From contig UQQI01000049.1 of the NCBI GenBank assembly GCA_900543055.1, positions 1-11,234 of the forward strand: DNA of 11,234 nt, read 5' to 3'. Positions 1 to 5,386 of this stretch are shown here, piece after piece. How positions within the stretch are numbered: the stretch's first letter is position 1; each line of letters starts with the position of its first letter. The stretch comes from an uncultured Mollicutes bacterium. Lineage in GTDB: Bacteria > Bacillota_I > Bacilli_A > RF39 > UBA660. A program made the position numbers and the translations under genes. The notes below the pieces were generated by a model. That model saw only the letters and a list, made by a program, of their open reading frames with translations. It did no database searches and was not told the origin of the DNA.

Positions 1-48
1 CAAAATTATAGACAGTAAATATGATAAAAATTAATTTAAAATTTATAA

Positions 49-493
49 ATACTAACAAACAATATAATTGACTTTCCCATTCAGAAAGATTACTATAATC
101 CTGAATTTGACAGTTGTAAGAGAATAAAAACTCCCTAGGCATTGTTTTATAAGTGTTTAGATAGTTTTAATTTGCTTAAAGAAGTACGTACCATGAATAC
201 TTAATTTATCATATCAAAATTCTTTCTCAACAGGAAGAAACTTTAAATCAAGTGATAAAGTATTAATTATTCATGGTGATAAAGATACAATGGTAAGACC
301 AGATAATGCTGATAGAGTGGAAGAAAAAGCACAAGAAGCTAATACTAAGTTAACTTACAAATGGAAAGTAAGCGGTAAGCCACATGCATTCATAGTTGTA
401 GGAATGGAGAAAGATAATTACTATAACTTAGTTGGTAAATATTTAAAATGTATTGAAAATGATAATGCTTGTCAATCTGTAAGTATAAATTAA
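49..493 (+). pseudogene. Remnant of an alpha/beta-hydrolase gene (C-terminal part only in frame)
   Basis: Codons are open from 197 to the TAA at 491-493, but the first ATG (290) lies in the middle of a recognisable hydrolase motif. The reading VLIIHGDKDTMV (260-295) is the usual strand plus catalytic acid (Asp at 284-286), and GKPHAF carries the likely catalytic His at 383-385. The upstream half with the nucleophile Ser (G-x-S-x-G) is missing. A second open stretch in another frame (49-135), interrupted by TAG at 136-138 and continuing to TAA at 202-204, encodes DFPIQKDYYNPEFD and ALFYKCLDSFNLLKEVR. It could be the lid region of the same gene, joined by a frameshift near 194-204. The hydrolase identity of the 3' part is seen in the sequence; that the 5' part belongs to the same gene is inferred. 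A 67-residue protein from 290 would have no catalytic Ser and is unlikely to be an enzyme. Confidence 0.6.
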
Positions 494-592
494 AGTTTTA
501 GAAGTAAACTAAAAAAGTTTACATAAATAAGTTAACTTTCTTGTATAGAACCTGTAAAAATGATAACATAAATATATAAGAAGGTTGATATT

Positions 593-1090
593 ATGTTTAA
601 GACAATTAATCCTAAAAAAAATCTTATTATTAATATTGTAGTCATAATTGTATTAACTTTATTTGTTACATTTCTTATTTTCTTTTTATATAAAAATACA
701 TCTATGTTTGATAAATTTTCGAAATATTCAAGTAATGATAAAACTTCTCCAGAAATTACAGAAGTAACATTAAAATCAGATAATACTTATAATGAAAATT
801 ATGCTGAAGAGGGTAATACAATTACTTTGATGTTTAAAATAAGTAAAGAATTAAACCAAATTCCGATAGTTAGAATTAATAGTGAAGAAGTAAAAGTTTA
901 TAAAAGAAATGGTTATTATAATTCATATTATACAGTTTTAAGCCAAACAGATAGTGATCAAAAAGTAACAGTAGAAATAGAGTCGTATAAAGATACAAAC
1001 GGAAATGAAGGAGATAGTTATATTCTTATACCTAGTAAATCAACACTAACTATTGTAAAAAAAGGAACTATTATAAAAGATATAAAATAA
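593..1090 (+). CDS. Membrane-anchored protein with extracytoplasmic Ig-like domain
   Basis: A 165-residue protein preceded by an AGAAGG ribosome binding site at 579-584. Residues 1-9 are short and basic, and 10-33 form one strong transmembrane helix, so the rest should lie outside the cell (N-in, C-out anchor, no cleavage site seen). Residues 52-155 look like a bacterial Ig-like domain: SPEITEVTLKSDN opens the first strand, EEGNTITLMFKIS is the typical second strand, and SYKDTNGNEGDSY near 131-143 matches the closing D-x-x-G-N segment common in such repeats. Only one domain is present, which is small for an adhesin. No LPXTG or lipobox is present. It ends at the shared terminator facing the minus-strand surface-protein operon, so a functional link is possible but not shown. 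The function is unknown. Confidence 0.8.
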   Translation: MFKTINPKKNLIINIVVIIVLTLFVTFLIFFLYKNTSMFDKFSKYSSNDKTSPEITEVTLKSDNTYNENYAEEGNTITLMFKISKELNQIPIVRINSEEVKVYKRNGYYNSYYTVLSQTDSDQKVTVEIESYKDTNGNEGDSYILIPSKSTLTIVKKGTIIKDIK

Positions 1091-1121
1091 AATATTGGAC
1101 CAACTCCAATATTTTATTTTG
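1089..1121. terminator. Shared bidirectional intrinsic terminator
   Basis: The arms AAAATATTGGA (1089-1099) and TCCAATATTTT (1105-1115) are a perfect 11-bp inverted repeat around the loop CCAAC. T-rich runs follow on both strands, so it can end the Ig-like gene on the plus strand and the lipoprotein operon on the minus strand. Its arms overlap the stop codons of both genes (1088-1090 and 1114-1116). Confidence 0.85.
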
Positions 1122-1671
1122 TCTTTTCATCACTAGAAATACTTGCTTTATAAGAATTATAATCTACATTTAAAGTAACATCTTCTCCAGGTGTAAGTAT
1201 ACTAATTTCTCCAAAATTACTTTGATGTCCATCAACTTTTTCAGAAATAACTCTATATATTCCAGGAGGTAATCCAATAGAATCGTCACCATCATATAAA
1301 TCTCCTTTATATACATTGTCATTTCTTAAAAAAATTATATCATCATCGTCATAATTTTCTCTACCAATATAATTCACTTTAACATTTACATAATAATTAA
1401 GCTTCTCAGATTCAGACATTTTGTCCATTTTATCTTCAACATATTTTTCATAATAATCAGCACGATCATTTATATCAGTTGTATTAGAATCTAATTTTTC
1501 TTCATTTAACTGTTGATAAATACCATTATTTTCATTTATATATTGATTACTATTAATATTCTGATTGCATCCAGTAGCCATAGAACCAATAGCAACAGAA
1601 ATAGCAACTAAAGTAAACTTTTTCTTAATATTCTTCCAATCAACATAATTCTTAAAATTACTTATTCTCAT
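1114..1671 (-). CDS. Putative lipoprotein, last gene of the minus-strand operon
   Basis: A 185-residue protein. The N-terminus is a long basic stretch (to Lys18), then a hydrophobic core (19-30), then SMATGC with Cys35 as the likely lipidated residue. Ala at -3 is less common than Leu but allowed in lipoboxes. Residues 36-95 are polar and Asn/Glu/Asp-rich, a likely linker with helix. Residues 96-178 look beta-rich: LPPGIYRVISEKVDGHQ and LTPGEDVTLNVDY resemble the turn-and-strand pattern of small extracellular beta-sandwich domains, but no family is certain. The start is supported by TTGGAGG at 1678-1684, which fills most of the 14-bp gap after the preceding gene, so it is cotranscribed. It is expected on the outer face of the membrane, perhaps anchoring or receiving the two upstream gene products. 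The function is unknown. Confidence 0.78.
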   Translation of the reverse strand: MRISNFKNYVDWKNIKKKFTLVAISVAIGSMATGCNQNINSNQYINENNGIYQQLNEEKLDSNTTDINDRADYYEKYVEDKMDKMSESEKLNYYVNVKVNYIGRENYDDDDIIFLRNDNVYKGDLYDGDDSIGLPPGIYRVISEKVDGHQSNFGEISILTPGEDVTLNVDYNSYKASISSDEKTK

Positions 1672-1685
1672 AGTTAGCCTCCAAA

Positions 1686-3008
1686 TTAATAACCTTCTTT
1701 ATTAGGTTCACCTTTTTCAAATTTATTAGTTATAATAAAAACATTTCCGCTTTCTTTATTATTTTCTTTAATTATCTCATTGACATCAAATGTTCTTGTG
1801 GAATCATTTTTATTAAATTGATTATAGGTACCATTTTCATAAACCGCTGTTCCAATTCCATTCTCATCCACATGAATACTTTCCATATATTTATTATCGA
1901 ACTTCTTAGTACCAACAAGGATATTTTTGCCATCAGTAATATCTCTAACAGTTATTTGAGAACTAGTTCCAGCATAAGATCTTGATTCTATTAAATAAGT
2001 CTTTTCATCTTTATGGTAAGTTGCAACTCCTTGAATGCCATTATCTATATTCATAGATTTTGGATTTTCCATAGTATATTTTCCCTTGTCTTTATCATAA
2101 ACTAAGTCTCCATAAACTAGTTTTCCATCTTTTGCAAATCTATTAATAAATATTTGATTAGACTTAGTATCAACATAAACAGACCCAGCATTATAACCGG
2201 TTAATTTATTACCATTTTCCATTTTTTCATAATTCATATTAATATTAGAACTTAATTTTATTTTTTGTTTTGTACCAGTATTGTCTGTTAAATCTAAAAC
2301 TACAGTTTTTCCACTATAACTTTCACTTGTTATCTTACTAGCAATTGACTCCATTGCATCATAGTTATATGCATTTACTGCACCTTTACTACCAGTTACT
2401 AATAAAACATGATTTACTTCATCATAACTAACTCCACCAACATGAGATTTATTATCAAGTCCAACAATATAGTAACTACTATTATCTGGATTAAAAATAT
2501 AAAGTCTTGATTTTTTATCTTCTTGATAAGCAGAAATTATAACCTTATTTCCAACTATTGTTATACCTTGAGGAGTATAATTATCATCAAAAATTGCTTG
2601 ATAATAAAGATCTGTTTTTAATGCAGAACCATTTTTAAAATTAGGATCAAAACTATTTTTATAAGTCATTTTCAAATTTTCTAATAAAAATTCACATACA
2701 TCAGCTGACATATCAGAATCAGACTTATTATATAATTCAACAATATGTTTCGCTCTGGAAACAATAGTGCTACTAACTTCAAGTCTTTCACTTAAGTTAC
2801 TTAAAGCAGTACTCATTCCTTCAACCATATCTTGTAATACGCCACCATAAACAATAGAAGGTGTAAAACTCTCAATTTCTTTTAACTGTTTAGTATAATC
2901 TGTAACTTCATTTATCATAGTAGAAAGTGAATTTTTAATAGCATTATAATCATTCTCTCCGGCAGTATATAACTTCTCATCATAACTAACACTAAAATTA
3001 TCAGCCAT
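1686..3008 (-). CDS. WXG-like N-terminal hairpin fused to a beta-propeller-like region; possible secreted protein
   Basis: A 440-residue protein. Residues 17-48 and 57-95 are predicted helices joined at Tyr54-Gly55-Gly56, a turn that could replace W-x-G of WXG100-type proteins. Helix 2 is followed by Tyr93-Asn-Lys-Ser-Asp97, which fits the Y-x-x-x-[DE] signal found after the hairpin in type VII secretion substrates. Residues from about 135 to 430 are beta-rich with repeating patterns (GITIVGNKVIISAYQ, RLYIFNP, GGVSYDEVNHVLLVTGS, GSVYVDTKSNQIFINRF, GVATYHKDEKTYLIESR) like blades of a propeller. No signal peptide is present. The start codon overlaps the stop of the upstream gene (TAATG), and the Shine-Dalgarno is poor (AAGTGGG), so translation is probably coupled. 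The hairpin and motif are seen in the sequence; type VII export is inferred, and no secretion gene lies in this window. Confidence 0.75.
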   Translation of the reverse strand: MADNFSVSYDEKLYTAGENDYNAIKNSLSTMINEVTDYTKQLKEIESFTPSIVYGGVLQDMVEGMSTALSNLSERLEVSSTIVSRAKHIVELYNKSDSDMSADVCEFLLENLKMTYKNSFDPNFKNGSALKTDLYYQAIFDDNYTPQGITIVGNKVIISAYQEDKKSRLYIFNPDNSSYYIVGLDNKSHVGGVSYDEVNHVLLVTGSKGAVNAYNYDAMESIASKITSESYSGKTVVLDLTDNTGTKQKIKLSSNINMNYEKMENGNKLTGYNAGSVYVDTKSNQIFINRFAKDGKLVYGDLVYDKDKGKYTMENPKSMNIDNGIQGVATYHKDEKTYLIESRSYAGTSSQITVRDITDGKNILVGTKKFDNKYMESIHVDENGIGTAVYENGTYNQFNKNDSTRTFDVNEIIKENNKESGNVFIITNKFEKGEPNKEGY

Positions 3009-3610
3009 TATTTTTCAACCCACTTTCCACAAGAATCAATACTAGTAATTTCCTGGTAATCTTTCATCTTATTCTTTAAACTAGCAATAGTTGAATTCAA
3101 AGTACTTATCCTTGATGTATTTATTGAATTACTATTAGAAACGGATAGAGCAGATAATTCAGACGATGCACTAATAAGTTCACTTTGGAGACTTTGATAA
3201 TTTGCATAATTTTCTTTTAATAAATTCATATATTCATTAATTTCTGCTATTGTCTCGCTAAATTCACTAAATATTCCGTCAACTTCACCTTTACCACTTT
3301 CACATTTAGAAGAAAAGTTAGTTATATCTCCATTTACATCATCGACATAAACATACTCATTACCAACGCCATTCATTATAATACAATTATTCCAGTTGTC
3401 TTCTAAACTCCTAATTTTATTTTTTATACTTTCAAAATCGTTAGAAAGAGAACTAATACTTGATAAAATGCCATCTATATAATCCCATACACTAGAAATA
3501 TCAGCAGCATTTTTAGTATTACTACTATAAGGGTAGGAAACACTGCAAGCAGGTTTATTGAAAATAGGACCACCACCCGATGTTACCTCATAATTTTTCA
3601 TCATTGCCAT
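3008..3610 (-). CDS. Helical coiled-coil protein, first gene of the surface/secretion-like operon
   Basis: A 200-residue protein that I do not recognise. A Gly/Pro/Tyr-rich head (1-32) is followed by a long helix at about 36-75 (VWDYIDGILSSISSLSNDF), a non-helical insert around Trp73 to Asp95, then helices at about 96-155 and 163-188 separated by a Ser/Asn-rich turn. The heptad-like spacing suggests a helical bundle or coiled coil. Four cysteines (22, 76, 103, 194) are unusual for a small protein of such a genome. No signal peptide or membrane segment is seen. ATG at 3608-3610 is chosen over Met3 or Met4 because GGAGG (3620-3624) is correctly spaced from it. The operon position before a WXG-like protein suggests a partner or chaperone of that protein, which is inference. 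Confidence 0.72.
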   Translation of the reverse strand: MAMMKNYEVTSGGGPIFNKPACSVSYPYSSNTKNAADISSVWDYIDGILSSISSLSNDFESIKNKIRSLEDNWNNCIIMNGVGNEYVYVDDVNGDITNFSSKCESGKGEVDGIFSEFSETIAEINEYMNLLKENYANYQSLQSELISASSELSALSVSNSNSINTSRISTLNSTIASLKNKMKDYQEITSIDSCGKWVEK

Positions 3611-3630
3611 ATTATTTATCCTCCAAAATT

Positions 3631-3659
3631 ATTATATCACTCCTAATTTTATCAGTAAA
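3631..3659 (-). promoter_or_regulatory. Promoter of the minus-strand operon
   Basis: Read on the minus strand: -35 TTTACT (3659-3654), a 17-bp spacer, and -10 TATAAT (3636-3631) preceded by TGA, an extended -10. The predicted start near 3624 coincides with the first G of the GGAGG site, giving a leader of about 14 nt. Confidence 0.6.
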
Positions 3660-3739
3660 TTAAAGAAAAAACACTTTACAAAAACATACATAATAAAAAT
3701 AACTTATATAAATATTACAAAAAATTATAGATTATTTCA

Positions 3740-3768
3740 TTGACTTTAATTTCTAAATTTGATATAAG
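3740..3768 (+). promoter_or_regulatory. Promoter of the leader / Rel-like transcript
   Basis: -35 TTGACT (3740-3745), a 17-bp spacer, and -10 TATAAG (3763-3768) with an upstream TGA (extended -10). It is divergent from the minus-strand operon promoter, with about 80 bp of AT-rich DNA between the two that could act as an UP element. In the 344-bp gap at 3611-3954, this promoter, the opposite one and the structured leader are all I see. Confidence 0.65.
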
Positions 3769-3796
3769 TATTATCAATACAAAAAGAGGTGATTTT

Positions 3797-3880
3797 ATGA
3801 AAAGTATAAATATTGTAACAAATTTAAATAAATCTTTTCTAAATTCATGCACTTTCTGGGAAACGATTCAAAAGCATTGA
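3797..3880 (+). CDS. Predicted 27-residue leader peptide upstream of the Rel-like gene
   Basis: ATG at 3797 follows a good ribosome binding site (AGAGGTGAT, 3785-3793), and the frame runs 27 codons to TGA at 3878-3880. The peptide begins MKSINIVTNL and ends SCTFWETIQKH. Codons 18-20 (TGC ACT TTC) form one arm of an 8-bp long-range stem, and codons 22-25 form the 5' arm of a terminator-like hairpin whose 3' arm holds the stop codon. This layout is typical of translation-controlled attenuation. There is no run of one amino acid codon that would name the signal. It is too short to judge by composition; the support is its ribosome binding site, its position and its overlap with the RNA structure. 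Confidence 0.55.
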   Translation: MKSINIVTNLNKSFLNSCTFWETIQKH

Positions 3881-3890
3881 GTCGTTTTTA
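3861..3890 (+). terminator. Terminator-like hairpin 1 in the leader
   Basis: AAACGATTCAA (3861-3871) pairs with TTGAGTCGTTT (3877-3887) over 11 bp with one G-U, around the loop AAGCA. The T run continues to 3889 and then becomes TA repeats. It would stop transcription before the Rel-like gene unless a ribosome or factor prevents folding. Confidence 0.55.
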
Positions 3891-3908
3891 TATATAAGGA
3901 AAGTGCGC

Positions 3909-3930
3909 GACAAATTTTAATTTGTCTTTT
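3909..3930 (+). terminator. Second hairpin in the leader, weak terminator-like
   Basis: GACAAATT (3909-3916) and AATTTGTC (3919-3926) are an 8-bp inverted repeat, effectively 7 bp with a 4-nt loop, followed by TTTTGTTCTTT. The stem is AT-rich and the T run is broken, so it may be a weak terminator or a spacer element. It ends 15 nt before the AGGGAGG ribosome binding site. Confidence 0.35.
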
Positions 3931-3954
3931 GTTCTTTAAAAGGGAGGTTAAATT

Positions 3955-5334
3955 ATGATTACTATTGAAAATATTATTAAAACATTAAAGGAACACGGAG
4001 TAAGTGATGATAAAATAGAGGAGGTAAACAAGTCTTTTTTATTAGCAAGTGAAATACATAAAGACCAATATCGTCAAAGTGGAGAACCTTATATAACACA
4101 TCCATTAAATGTTGCTAAAAACTTACTTGATATGGAAGTTTATGACACTGATGCAATATGTGCAGCACTTTTACATGACACCATAGAAGATGCAAAAGAT
4201 GATTTTTCAAAAGAAGATATTAAAAGAATAATAAATGAAGATGTTGCAGAACTAGTAGACGGAGTTACTAAGATGCGAAGAATAAACTTTGTAACAAAAG
4301 AGTCTCAAAGACTAGCAAATACAAGGAAAATAACAAATGGGCTTTCTAAAGATGTAAGAATTATTCTTATAAAACTAGCAGATAGAAAGCACAATATGGA
4401 AACGCTAGAATTTAAGCGACCAGAAAAACAACAAGAAAATGCAATTGAAACAATGGAATTATTTGTACCACTTGCACTGTCAATCGGAGCATATAAAATA
4501 AAAAGTGAATTAGAAGATTTATCACTTATGTATATTGAACCAGATGACTTCAAGAAAATAACAGAAGAAAAGAAAAAAATAGAAGAACAAAAAAAAGAGT
4601 ATTTAGAAGAAATGAAATATAAAATATCAGAAATTCTAAAACAAAAAAATATTCCTAATGATATTCTATTAAGAACAAAAAATATTTGTACAACCTATAA
4701 AAAAATATTACAAGGTTATAAAATAGAAAATATTTATGATTTATTTTATTTAAAAATATTAGTAGAAGAAGTAGATGATTGCTATAGAACATTAGGATTA
4801 GTTCATGGAGAATATCCTCATATAAATGGAAGATTAAAAGATTATATTTCGAATCCAAGAACTAATTTATATAAATCACTTCACACTACAGTTGCAGTAG
4901 ATGATAAACCAACAAAAGTAAAGATAAGAACTCATGATATGGATAAAGTAACTGCTTACGGAGTACCTGCTTTATGGAATATAAAAAATGGAATGACTCA
5001 AAAAGAAACACAAACTTTTATAAGAGAAAGTATTCCTTTTGTAAGAGACTTAATGCAAATTGATAAAACATCAAAATCAGATTTTGACTTTATTTCCAAG
5101 GCTAAAAAGAAACTTTTGACTGAACATGTCTATGTTTACGATGGTGGAGAAATAGTTGAATTACCAGCAGGAGCAACAGCTATGGACTTTGTTTACGAAA
5201 CACATCCAGAACTTACTGATTATATAGAAAACATAATTGTAAATGGAAAAATAGTACCTTCTACCCAAGTCTTAGAAAATATGGATGGAGTAGAAGTTAA
5301 AACTAAAAAATCTATAAAACAATTAAGAAAATAG
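3955..5334 (+). CDS. Short Rel/SpoT-family protein: HD hydrolase, degenerate synthetase, TGS
   Basis: A 459-residue protein with AGGGAGG at 3941-3947. The HD hydrolase domain (about 20-180) has all expected metal and substrate residues: His49, HDTIED (His74, Asp75, Glu78, Asp79) and LADRKHN (Asp143, Asn147). Residues 200-230 are a charged helix. The synthetase-like domain (about 235-345) is altered. Arg240, Lys242 and Asp262 remain, but the Glu of the family's E-x-Q-I-R-T motif is Lys321, the Gln is Lys323, the Arg of D-L-x-x-x-R is Lys267, and the usual A-H-W is A-L-W. TGS follows at about 388-450. The zinc-finger and ACT regions of full-length Rel (roughly 700+ residues) are missing. It most likely breaks down (p)ppGpp and cannot make it, which is inferred from the residues. 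It could instead act on another nucleotide. It lies alone behind the attenuator-like leader; a new promoter follows it. Confidence 0.85.
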   Translation: MITIENIIKTLKEHGVSDDKIEEVNKSFLLASEIHKDQYRQSGEPYITHPLNVAKNLLDMEVYDTDAICAALLHDTIEDAKDDFSKEDIKRIINEDVAELVDGVTKMRRINFVTKESQRLANTRKITNGLSKDVRIILIKLADRKHNMETLEFKRPEKQQENAIETMELFVPLALSIGAYKIKSELEDLSLMYIEPDDFKKITEEKKKIEEQKKEYLEEMKYKISEILKQKNIPNDILLRTKNICTTYKKILQGYKIENIYDLFYLKILVEEVDDCYRTLGLVHGEYPHINGRLKDYISNPRTNLYKSLHTTVAVDDKPTKVKIRTHDMDKVTAYGVPALWNIKNGMTQKETQTFIRESIPFVRDLMQIDKTSKSDFDFISKAKKKLLTEHVYVYDGGEIVELPAGATAMDFVYETHPELTDYIENIIVNGKIVPSTQVLENMDGVEVKTKKSIKQLRK

Positions 5335-5338
5335 ATAA

Positions 5339-5367
5339 TAGACAATTACTAAAATAAACCTTATAAT
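5339..5367 (+). promoter_or_regulatory. Promoter of the large membrane protein gene
   Basis: TAGACA (5339-5344), a 17-bp spacer and a perfect TATAAT (5362-5367). The predicted start near 5374 falls at the AGAGG ribosome binding site (5375-5379), a leader of about 13 nt. Confidence 0.6.
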
Positions 5368-5386
5368 ATAATAAAGAGGTAATTGT
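5342..5386 (+). repeat. 8-bp inverted repeat flanking the -10 box
   Basis: ACAATTAC (5342-5349) and GTAATTGT (5379-5386) are exact reverse complements separated by 29 bp. The left copy overlaps the -35 region. The right copy fills the space between the ribosome binding site and the ATG at 5387. This could be a pair of operator half-sites, or chance in AT-rich DNA. Confidence 0.3.

Larger units (their letters stand above)
3849..3930 (+). promoter_or_regulatory. Structured leader / probable attenuator of the Rel-like gene
   Basis: An outer stem pairs GCACTTTC (3849-3856) with GAAAGTGC (3899-3906), 8 perfect base pairs enclosing hairpin 1 (3861-3887). A second hairpin (3909-3926) follows. The leader peptide frame runs through the left side of the outer stem and of hairpin 1. 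A ribosome at the peptide stop codon would cover hairpin 1, while a free RNA would fold it. I do not recognise a known riboswitch or T-box core here. Confidence 0.55.

Noticed and set aside
290..493. A 67-residue protein starting at ATG 290
   Set aside because: The ATG is inside a conserved hydrolase motif, the frame continues upstream to 197, and no nucleophile Ser is present. It is treated as part of a pseudogene.
541..569. Promoter with TTGTAT (541-546) and TAACAT (564-569) before the Ig-like gene
   Set aside because: Spacing is 17 bp, but both boxes match poorly; not strong enough to list.
3849..3926. Known riboswitch or T-box in the Rel-like leader
   Set aside because: No T-box core (GGGTGGNACCGCG type), and no ykkC/ppGpp, preQ1, THF, ZTP or c-di-GMP consensus could be recognised by eye.
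4305..4858. Minus-strand open frames inside the Rel-like gene
   Set aside because: They lie opposite a gene with clear HD, synthetase-like and TGS motifs, show no ribosome binding site, and read as low-complexity hydrophobic or Ser/Ile-rich shadow.
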